From a virus, in the IMG/VR virus record IMGVR_UViG_3300050010_000331, positions 1 through 31,395 of that record: a stretch of 31,395 bases of DNA; one strand, given 5' to 3'. The translations under genes and the position numbers were made by a program. Below are positions 6,375 to 15,340 of this stretch, in pieces. The notes below the pieces were generated by a model. That model was not told where the DNA came from, made no database searches, and was given only the letters and a program-made list of their open reading frames with translations. Numbering within the stretch: position 1 is the first letter of the stretch; every line of letters begins with the position of its first letter.

Positions 6375-9300
6375 TCACTTCAACTTCATCACCAAGCTTA
6401 ACTCTTTCTGTTTGGCTTCTTGGGCATTTTTAAACTCCTGTTTTCCGCCATCATCCAACGTGCTAAAAAATTTAGCATCGGCGGCTTTTGAGCCTGTCCA
6501 CGGACGATTAAGGCTTTCTTTGAAATGCTTGTGAATTTTGGCTGCCGAAGTTGTTTGTTTCAGCTTATTGAATTGAGCTTGAGCGGCTTCTTGATCGCCA
6601 TCCCTCAAAGCAAGCTTTAAAGCAGCGTATTTATCCTCGTCGGCATTGTAAACGATGTCTACCGGTGATTTGATGCCGTTTTTAGCTTTCCAATCCTGAG
6701 CTTTCTGAGCAATCGTTTGCTGCGTGTCATAGCGTTGTTCCTGAACACCGAGGGAGTTAACGAAGTATTCCCACCACTTTTGACCTAAACGCGATTTAAG
6801 GCTGATGGGGACAGGCATGGAAACCAAGTCTTTAGTCTGCTCAACGATGTCACGTTTTAGCCCTCTATCATCGCGGCCTGTCATAGCTTCCAAGCCGGTG
6901 CGTGATAGTGGGGAAATGCGGTTAAACGTAAAGGAGCGCGGATCAGAGACAAGGTGGAGCACGTCACCAGGGATAGTCCTCACTCCGTAAGCGTGATTTC
7001 CAATCACTATTTTAAAAGCATTTTTTAACTCCCAATGCGCGTCTTTATTCATAACCTGATTAGCAATGCGGGCGGTAATATACTGCGTGGCGGCAAGCGC
7101 CCCTAACGCCATCATCTGTTCACGGCCAAACGGTTTTAAGGCACCGCCAACGAAACGAGCGCGAGCCTCCAGAAAGTCAGGAGCAAGCAAGAACGTTCGT
7201 AGTGCATCTTGCAAGGTTGGATTACGCCCCCAATAACGGTAAGGCAGTTCACCAAATGCAGCGTTAGCTTGGCTGGCGGTCATTTCCTGTAACTTGTCAG
7301 GATTCATATTGGGATACCTTGCTCGGTTTCGTTCAAGGGCTAGGCGAGCCATTTGTAGCTTAAGCCGGGGGATATAATCCTGAAACAACCATTCGTTATA
7401 GGCGTGAAGTTTAGTGCCGACGTAAGGAAGTTTTGTTGCCAGACCGCCACCCGACAACCCTTCGCCAAAATCAGCAGCAGCGCGGTAATCGGCGAGCTGT
7501 AACCCGTGCTCAACTAAACCGCGAGTTACAGGGTTTTCAAAGTCAAGTTCTGGCAAGCTGGTCGGGTTAACCTTGTGCGATAATGCGTGAATACCTTCCT
7601 GAACTTGATGAAACGCGGATAAGGACATCAGGTTTTGTTTGATGCCAGATTGAACAGTCTTTAAAGCACGGCCCACGGGATGATTGGCAAACCCAGACGT
7701 AGAAAGCCGGTTCTTGAGTTTTACGAACGCCTCTGGGTGGACTAGCATGTCGCCTTTGACAAAGATTGGCGTTCCATCAGGAGCCTTGGCTGCCCACGCC
7801 CAGCCGCGCATTGCCGGATGGTCAATAGTGCGGTAATCGCCCAATTCTTCCGGTTTAGCATGCGGTTGAATCAACACGGCGGGTTTTTCTTTAGGCCCAA
7901 TAAGTTTGCCTTCGCTGACAACCTCGACCAACGGCCTGCCATCGGACGCCTTGCCATCGTGCAAGTCTTTAATGAAAGCGCGAGCAGCAAGCGAACGGTT
8001 GAAAGATTGATCGTAATGGCTGACTAGATAACCGGCATCTTTCATCGGCTGATAACCAGCCTGTTCACCCTCAAAAAATGAGTCAAATATACGCTTTTTG
8101 GCGTATTTGAAATTAGGCGTCAACTTGCCATAAGCAATGTCAGATTGCAGCTTTTTAGTGACCGGATTCTCACGCTTCCAAACTTGGGTTATATAATTAT
8201 CTAAACCATCCTTAAGAATGCCGGATTGAATACCGCGCTCAAGCTGTTGATCGTAGTAACGACTAATCATTTCCGCAATTTCCTTTTCTCGGGAAGTTAA
8301 ATTCTGGGCAATCTCGTAACCTTTGCGTAAATCGCCCTTGGACGCGGCTGCGCGGGATTTTAGCGTATCAAGATTACCTTCCGCCTGTATCCAGTTGGTA
8401 ATAGCTTCGCGGCGAACTTTACTAGGCACCTCGCGCAAGATTTGCTTCGAGAATTGCTGCGCCTCGTGGTCGGATCGCTGAATGGCATAATTCCATTTAC
8501 CCACCGAACGCTGTTCGTCTCCGTACTCCGGCAATCCAGTGTACTTTTTCCAGACAGCATCAGAAATGGCTTTGACGCTTGCTGCACTACGCGCAACGAC
8601 ATCCTTGACGCTTTGAACCGCGCCTTTGGCCTTTTCAATGGCGTTTATTTGTTCGTTTATAGGAGCTTTCGGATCGTAGGTAGTCGCCAGCCGGTCAGAC
8701 ATTTCACGAATAGGGCGGTAGGTTCCCGGTTCACCTGCCGCTGCCGCGCCTGGCCCGACCGACTCCTGAACTTGATTTTCCCCCGTTTTACCCTTAACGT
8801 TACCGATAACCGGGGCGGTTTCATTACCACTCACCCCCGTTTTAGACTCACCTTCGGTAGGTGTCTGGGGACTCCCAGAAGGCTCCTGATTGGCTTGAGG
8901 CTGCGCACGTATAGTAGGCGGCGGGACTGACTCCGAAGGTGTTGTTTTTGGTTGAATGACCAATTTATCCAAGGCGGCACCGGCTTTTGTTTCACCAATT
9001 GGCACGCCAAAGCCGTTTCCCGAAGCTTTAGGAGGAACTAAAGATGGATTTTTAAAGCCTTTTACTGCACCGTGACCCAGAAGCAGAGCCATAAGCGTAT
9101 TTCCGGTGACATCTATGCCCGCTGCTGCTTTCTGTCCGGGCGTGAGTGTATTCCATTTATCGGTTATCTCGTTTGCTTTGGTGACGACATGTTTTCCGGC
9201 GTCTGCCGCAAACAAACCGGAAATGATTCGGGGGAACACATTTCCTGTGGCAGCGGAAGCAACGCCTAACGGGCTGGCAGCAAAGCTGGGTATAGAGGAT

Positions 9301-9695
9301 AACAGGTTAGCTGCGGTCTTGGCAGAGGCCTTTACTATGCTGTCATCTTTCGTTACCTCGAAGTTTGTCGCCGGAATAGGAGATCGAGAAACGTCCTGCA
9401 TCAACTGACCTCTAGTCTCCGCATCTGGCAATTGATTTTTTACGTCCGCAATACTAGGCAGTAAAGGTTCTGTCCTTGAGGCTGCTATTCCTGCCGTACC
9501 ACCCGAGGTGTTTAGCTGTGGTTGAGTGATCTTAGCTTGGCTGGCGAGGTACTGTTGTTCGGGGATGTCACTGAATAGGGCTTTTTGTTGTTTTTGATTG
9601 AGATGTCTCTTAATTGCCCCTGCGATGTCATTGTCTGACATCCCGTCAGGAAACTCCACCAATCCCTCACCGACGACATGAATTGTCTGTGGCAT
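6375..9695 (-). CDS. Very large internal virion / DNA-ejection-type protein, 1106 residues
   Basis: Last gene of the late arm. The N-terminus (VEFPDGMSDNDIAGAIKRH) is a short module often found at the start of large phage internal proteins and lytic transglycosylases. Residues about 125-215 hold two Ala/Gly-rich amphipathic or hydrophobic stretches. About 235-335 is a Pro/Thr/Gly/Gln linker, and the rest is mostly helical with charged coiled segments. The region around WELKNAFKIVIGNHAYGVR and DVLHLVSDPRSFTFNRISP may be a large-polyvalent-protein-associated domain; this is uncertain. No transglycosylase Glu motif was identified. Size, position after the smaller internal proteins and composition fit an ejected core protein of a short-tailed phage. 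The start ATG 9695 is three bases after the previous stop. Confidence 0.6.
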   Translation of the reverse strand: MPQTIHVVGEGLVEFPDGMSDNDIAGAIKRHLNQKQQKALFSDIPEQQYLASQAKITQPQLNTSGGTAGIAASRTEPLLPSIADVKNQLPDAETRGQLMQDVSRSPIPATNFEVTKDDSIVKASAKTAANLLSSIPSFAASPLGVASAATGNVFPRIISGLFAADAGKHVVTKANEITDKWNTLTPGQKAAAGIDVTGNTLMALLLGHGAVKGFKNPSLVPPKASGNGFGVPIGETKAGAALDKLVIQPKTTPSESVPPPTIRAQPQANQEPSGSPQTPTEGESKTGVSGNETAPVIGNVKGKTGENQVQESVGPGAAAAGEPGTYRPIREMSDRLATTYDPKAPINEQINAIEKAKGAVQSVKDVVARSAASVKAISDAVWKKYTGLPEYGDEQRSVGKWNYAIQRSDHEAQQFSKQILREVPSKVRREAITNWIQAEGNLDTLKSRAAASKGDLRKGYEIAQNLTSREKEIAEMISRYYDQQLERGIQSGILKDGLDNYITQVWKRENPVTKKLQSDIAYGKLTPNFKYAKKRIFDSFFEGEQAGYQPMKDAGYLVSHYDQSFNRSLAARAFIKDLHDGKASDGRPLVEVVSEGKLIGPKEKPAVLIQPHAKPEELGDYRTIDHPAMRGWAWAAKAPDGTPIFVKGDMLVHPEAFVKLKNRLSTSGFANHPVGRALKTVQSGIKQNLMSLSAFHQVQEGIHALSHKVNPTSLPELDFENPVTRGLVEHGLQLADYRAAADFGEGLSGGGLATKLPYVGTKLHAYNEWLFQDYIPRLKLQMARLALERNRARYPNMNPDKLQEMTASQANAAFGELPYRYWGRNPTLQDALRTFLLAPDFLEARARFVGGALKPFGREQMMALGALAATQYITARIANQVMNKDAHWELKNAFKIVIGNHAYGVRTIPGDVLHLVSDPRSFTFNRISPLSRTGLEAMTGRDDRGLKRDIVEQTKDLVSMPVPISLKSRLGQKWWEYFVNSLGVQEQRYDTQQTIAQKAQDWKAKNGIKSPVDIVYNADEDKYAALKLALRDGDQEAAQAQFNKLKQTTSAAKIHKHFKESLNRPWTGSKAADAKFFSTLDDGGKQEFKNAQEAKQKELSLVMKLK

Positions 9696-9698
9696 AAA

Positions 9699-10442
9699 CT
9701 ATTCAATTTGACCAGTAGCAGGGTTGTACTTCCGAACTTTTCCAGTCGGCGATACGCCACTCGGCGCTTGGTCGGGTAACGGTATATTCAATGGCGTCGT
9801 TGTGTTTGTCAAAGACAGAAAAGCGGGGGTGTTCGTGTCTACCACCCCATTAGCCACATGTGCCGGGTTCAATACCTGGCGAATTTCTTGTCTAGGGGTA
9901 AAGCCAACCGGTTTTTGTTGTTTAGCCTTCTGGAAGATCTCGTACGTTTCGGCGTATTTGTTTGGATCAACATGAATAATGCTACCATCCGGCGAAGCGA
10001 TTGGCACTTTTTCTTTGGGTGGTTCGGGTGAAATGTATAAATCTGCATCGGGCTTTTTAGCTTTCGTTTGATTCAAAACCTGTTGCGCCGAAGCTATGTC
10101 AGGGTACGGCCCAATTGCGTTGCCGCTGCCGTCATTAGTGTAAACGTAAAATAGCTTTTCATTCTTGGTTGCTTGCGATTTCTGCGCTGCTTGTGCTGTT
10201 TGCGCTTTCTGCGCTTCAATATCGAGTAATTTACGGCGTAACCCTTCGTCTGCCTGTTCATGCGCCGTTTTTTCATCCAAGGATTGATTACGATATTGTG
10301 CAACAGCTTGGCTTTGTTGCTGTAATCGTTGTTGCTCCTGCTCAAACCGTTGCTTTTGCAATTTCAACATGCGGTTGCGGTTAATGGTATCATTGAGATT
10401 TCCAAAACTCCGGTCGAGTGCTGCCAAGTCGTTAAATGTCAT
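9699..10442 (-). CDS. Gln-rich coiled-coil virion protein, probably internal
   Basis: 247 residues. Residues about 20-95 form a long Gln/Arg/Lys/Glu helix (KLQKQRFEQEQQRLQQQ...), a likely coiled coil. A compact segment around FYVYTNDGSGNAIGPYPDIASAQQVL follows, then a Pro/Asn-rich tail. No enzymatic motif is seen. It lies between two candidate ejection proteins with 3-bp gaps on both sides, so co-assembly into the virion core is the simplest reading. A minor structural or chaperone role cannot be excluded. Confidence 0.55.
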   Translation of the reverse strand: MTFNDLAALDRSFGNLNDTINRNRMLKLQKQRFEQEQQRLQQQSQAVAQYRNQSLDEKTAHEQADEGLRRKLLDIEAQKAQTAQAAQKSQATKNEKLFYVYTNDGSGNAIGPYPDIASAQQVLNQTKAKKPDADLYISPEPPKEKVPIASPDGSIIHVDPNKYAETYEIFQKAKQQKPVGFTPRQEIRQVLNPAHVANGVVDTNTPAFLSLTNTTTPLNIPLPDQAPSGVSPTGKVRKYNPATGQIE

Positions 10443-10445
10443 AAA

Positions 10446-11594
10446 TTAACCTCCTGCTAGATTTGCAGCTAAATTACCGGCACCCAGCACAGTAGTTAAT
10501 CCGGTTGTCCACGGGTTCGGTTGAGATAGTTGTTGGCCGTATTGTGTCAAACCAGCTTGAGCACCTTGGGTAGCGGCGTTAAGATTTGATTCTGGTAGCG
10601 GTGTTCCACTGACATTCGGAGTAGGGCCAGCCTGCGCGCCGGATAGCTGTGCAAACTGGCTCTGGGGCGTTTTACCAGAAATGAAGCTGGAAAGGTTGGA
10701 TAAATCTTGCTGTTGTTTGCGAAATTCGATGTCGGCGGGAGTATTTCCAGATGCTAGCCATTGTCCACCTGTAGCAGAATTATTCAAAGCTCTTTGCTCA
10801 CCAGCAAATCCTGTCGTTAAAGCCCGTTCAAAATCGGGTGTACCTGTGGTTCCGGTCAACCCACCTGTTTGCGACACTTCTTTGTTAAGCATTGCTTGTT
10901 CTTCCGGGGTTAACCCACTACCGGCTGAAACCTGTTCGCCAACTTGGCGCTGCATTTCATTAGCGACGGGTGAATTTGGGTTGCTGTTAAGTTGTTGTTC
11001 GAGTTGGTTGTACAAATCCGATCTGGCTTGAACGCCCTGGGGATTTGCCTGTTGTTGCTGCTGTAACGCCTGCGCGATAAACTGAGGATCGTATTTATTC
11101 GCATTAGCCAGTTGACCTTGAACTTGTTGCGTCAAAAGCTGTTTCTGAATGTCGGCAGTGGAATTTCCTTGAAAATCGGCTAGGGCTTGATTGGCGGGCA
11201 CAATGTTGCCGTTGCCATCTTTATAGATAGTTCCACCACCTTGCGGGATATTTTTAAGCTGGTTTTGTAGCCGTGTAATTTCATTGACGTAAGACTGTGA
11301 ATCCTTTGCACTGGATTTTTGTTGTTGATTTTGTAATTTGTCAATCTGATCCTGAATAGCCTGCCGTTGGTTGTCACTCGCGGTTTCTTGCGTATACCCC
11401 GGCAAAAGCTGGGTTCCACCAAGTTCGGCTTCTTTTTGTAATCCAAGAATCTCAGGTAATAGAGCCGCCTGCGTGTTCGCCATCTGCTGACTATCCGCCG
11501 TAAGGTTTGGTTGCGATGGAGAAAAGGCACCTGCTGCGCTTGCCGCGCCTAAACCGATGCCTACCGCACTGACTGCGACCCCGATAAAGCTCAT
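10446..11594 (-). CDS. Internal virion protein with hydrophobic N-terminus; paralogue of the 12073-13209 product
   Basis: 382 residues, start ATG 11594 overlapping the upstream stop (ATGA). Residues 1-24 are an Ala/Gly/Val hydrophobic stretch (VAVSAVGIGLGAASAAGAF), as found in ejection proteins that insert in membranes. Residues 70-210 are Gln/Asn-rich coiled coil. The block at about 190-366 matches the product of 12073-13209: LTPEEQ/LTPDQ, TPADIEFR/TPSDIQFR, FISGKTPQSQF/FINGQTPTAQF, LSGAQAG/LSGAQGG. The pair presumably arose by duplication. The composition resembles P22 gp7/gp20-type DNA-transfer proteins, but homology to those is not claimed. Confidence 0.6.
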   Translation of the reverse strand: MSFIGVAVSAVGIGLGAASAAGAFSPSQPNLTADSQQMANTQAALLPEILGLQKEAELGGTQLLPGYTQETASDNQRQAIQDQIDKLQNQQQKSSAKDSQSYVNEITRLQNQLKNIPQGGGTIYKDGNGNIVPANQALADFQGNSTADIQKQLLTQQVQGQLANANKYDPQFIAQALQQQQQANPQGVQARSDLYNQLEQQLNSNPNSPVANEMQRQVGEQVSAGSGLTPEEQAMLNKEVSQTGGLTGTTGTPDFERALTTGFAGEQRALNNSATGGQWLASGNTPADIEFRKQQQDLSNLSSFISGKTPQSQFAQLSGAQAGPTPNVSGTPLPESNLNAATQGAQAGLTQYGQQLSQPNPWTTGLTTVLGAGNLAANLAGG

Positions 11595-12076
11595 TTTTTT
11601 TCCTTTAACATATTAATAATTTCGGATTCTATTTCAACATCCATTTGATCTTCAGATGGTGTGTAAATAATATCCTTTTCAATCTCAGCCACATCCGTTT
11701 TGTTGCCAACGTAATGAACGGTTGTCCAATCCACATCCGTATGGTGCATGATGATTCTTCGCGCTCCCGCATTCGTGAATCCCCAAAAAGGAGCTTCAAT
11801 ATGCTTGATTCCCATTCTTTCAACCCACACAGAAACCTGGCCTTTGGAAATAAAAAATGGAAAATCGGCCTTGAATATCTTGGAGATTACCACCGTGCCA
11901 GCCGGAACGTGAACCGTCCGAAGGTAAAATCCGTCCTTAAAACTATGATCGAGTGGGCATTCAATCTGCTTTTTTTTGGCCCAATCGCGTTGCAATTCAT
12001 CCACGGCTTTTTGCGCGGGCGTTTCCATGGCTTTACGGGCAAAGTCTTCACCGGTTAATGTTTGTAATTGGTTCAT
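11591..12076 (-). CDS. Phage cupin-fold protein
   Basis: 161 residues. A helical N-terminus (residues 1-35) leads into a small beta-barrel pattern: VHVPAGTVVISKIFKADFPFFISKGQVSVWVE, then APFWGFTNAGARRIIMHHTDVDWTTVHY. This matches a cupin found repeatedly in podovirus structural operons, with His and Gly positions of cupin motifs 1 and 2, although the canonical H-x-H of motif 1 is reduced here (K-A-D-F). A metal site is therefore doubtful and the fold may be purely structural. It is joined by ATGA overlaps to the two paralogous internal proteins on both sides, suggesting that it works with them. Confidence 0.65.
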   Translation of the reverse strand: MNQLQTLTGEDFARKAMETPAQKAVDELQRDWAKKKQIECPLDHSFKDGFYLRTVHVPAGTVVISKIFKADFPFFISKGQVSVWVERMGIKHIEAPFWGFTNAGARRIIMHHTDVDWTTVHYVGNKTDVAEIEKDIIYTPSEDQMDVEIESEIINMLKEKK

Positions 12077-13209
12077 GCTAAATTTGTGTTGGTGCTTGAA
12101 GTATTATAATCACCTGTCGGCAAAGAGCCAGAACCAGTTGTGCCCGCCGATCCAACGCCATTAAACTCATTCAAAACTGCTGAACTGGTTGCCGGACTTG
12201 TGGTCGTGCTTGAATACGGGCTGCTAAACGCATTGTACAAATTATTACCTGTCGATATACCCTGAGACGCCAGATTTAGACCAGCTAAATAAGGATTGGC
12301 TACTTGTTGATTCAGTCCGAAAAGTGTATTCGCTTCACTCAATCCTTGTTGAGCCGCCGAACTTTCGTTGATCGTCGGAGTTTGATAACCGGTGTTTGGG
12401 GTCGGCACAGCCCCACCTTGCGCACCTGATAATTCAGAAAACTGCGCAGTCGGCGTCTGCCCGTTAATAAACGCTCCTAAATCAGCCAAGTTCTGTTGAA
12501 TCGTCCTGAACTGAATATCCGAAGGTGTCACACCCTCCGAAAGATATTTTGTTGCCGCACTCTGCGCCTGCTGGTTCTGAACGTCGGTAGCTCCCACCAC
12601 AGCATTAGCTTCGGCCTGTGCGGGCGCATTACCAAGATAAACTCCCGAGCCAACGTTTTGACCGCGAGCCGAGTTCTGAACCTGGTTTAATTGATCTGGC
12701 GTCAACGATTGGCTTTGCTGCAAAACGTTGTTAATTGCGCCTTGGGTGGACTCGCTCAACGGTTGGTTCGGCGGGTTCTGGTTAATGTCGTTTTGAATCT
12801 GGCCAAACAATTGACCATAGGCCGCATAACCATTCGGGTCAGCCTGCTTTAAATCAGCCAACCTTTGCGCAATCTCTTGACCGCTGTAGCCCTGCTGAAT
12901 ATCCAACAATACCTGGGCCATTTGGTCGGAAACTTGAGCCTGTACCTGTTGATTGCCTAAACCGGTGAAATCGTAGGTTGTCGGCGTGTTTGTTCCTGGA
13001 GCGGGAAGAGTTGCCGAACCGCCCGTCTGTGACAACGCATTAATTAAGTATTCAAATGGGTAGTTTTGAACAGATTGATTAATACCTGCTACGGCTGCCT
13101 GATTGGGGTCAGGAACACTACCGCCATTGTAACACCGCAACAAAACAAAATCATACCCCGGCAATATTTGCCTGCGCGGTTCACACCCTTCGTTTTGAAA
13201 TAGTTTCAT
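12073..13209 (-). CDS. Internal virion protein paralogous to the 10446-11594 product
   Basis: 378 residues, start ATG 13209 in an ATGA overlap with the preceding gene. After an odd Cys/Arg-containing N-terminus (residues 1-28) comes GGSVPDPNQAAVAGINQ, a common beginning of internal proteins in environmental podoviruses, so the first residues may be an extension. The middle is Gln/Asn-rich and helical. Residues about 165-313 align with the C-terminal half of the 10446-11594 product (SDIQFR, LGAFINGQTP, FSELSGAQGG, PTPN). The tail is Ser/Thr/Asn-rich. Probably carried in the particle or ejected with DNA; the exact role is unknown. Confidence 0.6.
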   Translation of the reverse strand: MKLFQNEGCEPRRQILPGYDFVLLRCYNGGSVPDPNQAAVAGINQSVQNYPFEYLINALSQTGGSATLPAPGTNTPTTYDFTGLGNQQVQAQVSDQMAQVLLDIQQGYSGQEIAQRLADLKQADPNGYAAYGQLFGQIQNDINQNPPNQPLSESTQGAINNVLQQSQSLTPDQLNQVQNSARGQNVGSGVYLGNAPAQAEANAVVGATDVQNQQAQSAATKYLSEGVTPSDIQFRTIQQNLADLGAFINGQTPTAQFSELSGAQGGAVPTPNTGYQTPTINESSAAQQGLSEANTLFGLNQQVANPYLAGLNLASQGISTGNNLYNAFSSPYSSTTTSPATSSAVLNEFNGVGSAGTTGSGSLPTGDYNTSSTNTNLA

Positions 13210-13643
13210 AGCGTAAATCGGTGCAACACTTTCATACTGATTTTAACCAGTTTTCCGCGCCTCAGTGTGTAAACCGGAGTCGTTAATAGTATAGGCCATT
13301 CCGCTAATGACGCATTGATTATTTGTGAAACAAAATGTCGGCTTCCAATGACATCACCCACAAATAAAGCATCGCCTTTCCTGACGGTATTCCACTCAAA
13401 CTGCGGCCTGTGCTGTTCGGCTTTCATTTCGATATGCTCAATATAATCCATCCAATAAAAAACCACAGCTTTAACGTTATTATTGTCCCATGCCACGGCA
13501 ATTTTGCCAGTCAATACACAAAAAGCCACAAACCGAAACATTTTATCACGCGTGCTGGCCCAAGCCATGATCTGGCCACGGTTTACCAGACAAAAATCAG
13601 TAATCTGATTGATGGTGTTTTGTAGTTTTAACGTGACTTGCAT
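13206..13643 (-). CDS. Conserved virion-operon protein, possibly GNAT-like
   Basis: 145 residues, starting at a TAATG junction with the gene before it and ending in an ATGA overlap with the gene after it. Alternating strands and helices (AFCVLTGKIAVAWDNNNVKAVVFYW, then GDALFVGDVIGSRHFVSQIINASLAEWP, then a final R-R-G-K strand) recall small acyltransferase (GNAT-like) folds found beside tail-adaptor genes of podoviruses. The acetyl-CoA loop (R/Q-x-x-G-x-G/A) is not evident, so catalysis is unproven. It may instead be a structural or assembly protein. It lies between tail and internal-protein genes. Confidence 0.45.
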   Translation of the reverse strand: MQVTLKLQNTINQITDFCLVNRGQIMAWASTRDKMFRFVAFCVLTGKIAVAWDNNNVKAVVFYWMDYIEHIEMKAEQHRPQFEWNTVRKGDALFVGDVIGSRHFVSQIINASLAEWPILLTTPVYTLRRGKLVKISMKVLHRFTL

Positions 13644-15337
13644 TAGGCGCTAGGGTCTGGGGCAAACTTAATGTAACCACAAACTAAAATCTCGCGCACG
13701 TCCATAAAGCCAGAGTTGGCTTGAATCGAAACGTACATTTCAAAACAATATGGCAATTCTAAAAGGCTTTGATAAGCAACCTGCGGCTTGGAGCTGGCGA
13801 GCGTAAAAGGCAAAATCACCGGCAACGTGGTTTGACCAACACCCAAATCGGCAGAAGCCGAATCGCTCATTGCTGTGTCAAAGTAATAATACAGATTAAC
13901 GTTCGCGGTGCCCTGGTTAAACCTCACCTGAGCACTACGCATCTTCTTTTGAAGATCGTAATTTCCAAAAATGAATGAGCGGGTGTCAATCCTTTGAAAA
14001 ATAGCTACGCCATTGTCCAAATACGTTCCCACCAAATATTGTAAACTGGTGGAATCCTTCCATACCGTAACAGTGCCATCACTGTTGCCGATGATAAGTT
14101 GTTGACCAGCTTGACTAAAACCCCCGTTAAAACTGGTTCCCGTTGCAAAGCGGGCTGCTACGGCGCAAGTTGGCGTCCAACCTGACCAAATCATCCACTG
14201 CCCCAGACGCCCGTCCCATACCAAAGCATAATTATTCACCGTGGAATTATCCAAGGGCACAAAGAAAATAGCCCAACGGCGATACTTGACCGCCTGAATT
14301 ATTGACCCGTAAGACCAATTGATTCGATCAATGTAATTTTGAATCGGCTCACTGAGCGGCGCGGTAAGCTGGTATTGACCGGCTGCCGCCTGCATTCGCT
14401 GTAAACTTTGAACGCCATCCTGCGACATGAAAAGCAGGTCATTTTGATACAAGCAATAAGCCGCCTTGCCAACGCAACCAATACCTGTGCCAACCTGATC
14501 CCCTTGCGGATTAGCCGACAACTGGGCAAACATTGCCGCTATGCCTGACGGTGTGCCGGACGTTGAATAATTCTGCGGATTGATCGTTACCACCCAGACC
14601 GAGTTTTGTTTCAAAACCGCAAGTTGATAAACCGGCACCGTTGAAGCCGTGGACTGAATTGCAGCCAGACCAACAATCGGTTCTCCGTCACCATTACCTA
14701 CTCTAAACGATTGGCTAACTGACCACTGCCCCGATTTTACTGCAAGGTAATTCGAGAAAAAAAGCGTGTCAGGCGGATAGACGACACTATTTTGAATCAT
14801 CGCATTCCCCGAGGCGACAAACATTCCTGCAATCTGGGAAAGACAATTGACGCCCGCCGGCGCGTTGGTCGCTGAATTGGTCGCGCCACAACTGATAAAC
14901 GTAGTTCCATTCCAGAATGCCATTGGGTTAACACCATCACTAGCGAGAATCACCGTACCATAGGTTGAATCAACTCCCTGAACCATAACCACCTGTTGAG
15001 ATGCCAAAAGCGTCTGCGGCCAGCTCGCAATAGCAACTGACCACACTGAACCATTCCAAGTATAGAATTGGCCACCCTGAGCCATAATTAGCTCTTGAAA
15101 CGGGACACCCTGATTAGTCATGCTGTCGTAGAAGCCAATCCCTTGAACCGGCCCGCTAGGATTAAAAACTGTCGTCGCCAGCAAATCCGCCCCAGGTCTG
15201 GTAACCGCCCTGCCATTATCCAGCACAATGAAATTTTGAATTAACTGGCTCTGATTGCGCTTCAAATCTGCGGCGTAATGGAATGAATCCATTCCGTCGG
15301 AGAAATTTGGCTGACGATCATAGCTTTTTGGTATCAT
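13643..15337 (-). CDS. Beta-propeller-like tail protein (nozzle / DNA-stabilisation type)
   Basis: 564 residues. The N-terminus (NQSQLIQNFIVLDNGRAVTRPGADLL) matches the opening of T7 gp12-like tail tube and P22 gp10-like stabilisation proteins, where R-x-N/Q...N-x...R-P-G is usual. The body consists of repeated beta blades (FYTWNGSVWSVAIASW; MAFWNGTTFISCG; YALVWDGRLGQWMIWSG), as in the propeller of such tail proteins. Length falls between P22 gp10 and T7 gp12. The next gene upstream is the probable adaptor, giving the common adaptor-then-nozzle order. No enzymatic motif is seen. Confidence 0.7.
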   Translation of the reverse strand: MIPKSYDRQPNFSDGMDSFHYAADLKRNQSQLIQNFIVLDNGRAVTRPGADLLATTVFNPSGPVQGIGFYDSMTNQGVPFQELIMAQGGQFYTWNGSVWSVAIASWPQTLLASQQVVMVQGVDSTYGTVILASDGVNPMAFWNGTTFISCGATNSATNAPAGVNCLSQIAGMFVASGNAMIQNSVVYPPDTLFFSNYLAVKSGQWSVSQSFRVGNGDGEPIVGLAAIQSTASTVPVYQLAVLKQNSVWVVTINPQNYSTSGTPSGIAAMFAQLSANPQGDQVGTGIGCVGKAAYCLYQNDLLFMSQDGVQSLQRMQAAAGQYQLTAPLSEPIQNYIDRINWSYGSIIQAVKYRRWAIFFVPLDNSTVNNYALVWDGRLGQWMIWSGWTPTCAVAARFATGTSFNGGFSQAGQQLIIGNSDGTVTVWKDSTSLQYLVGTYLDNGVAIFQRIDTRSFIFGNYDLQKKMRSAQVRFNQGTANVNLYYYFDTAMSDSASADLGVGQTTLPVILPFTLASSKPQVAYQSLLELPYCFEMYVSIQANSGFMDVREILVCGYIKFAPDPSA

Positions 15338-15340
15338 GGC

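Noticed and set aside
8442-8930. 162-residue frame on the plus strand within the 1106-residue gene
   Set aside because: No start context or motifs, Arg/Phe-rich shadow; the minus-strand frame is continuous over 3.3 kb.
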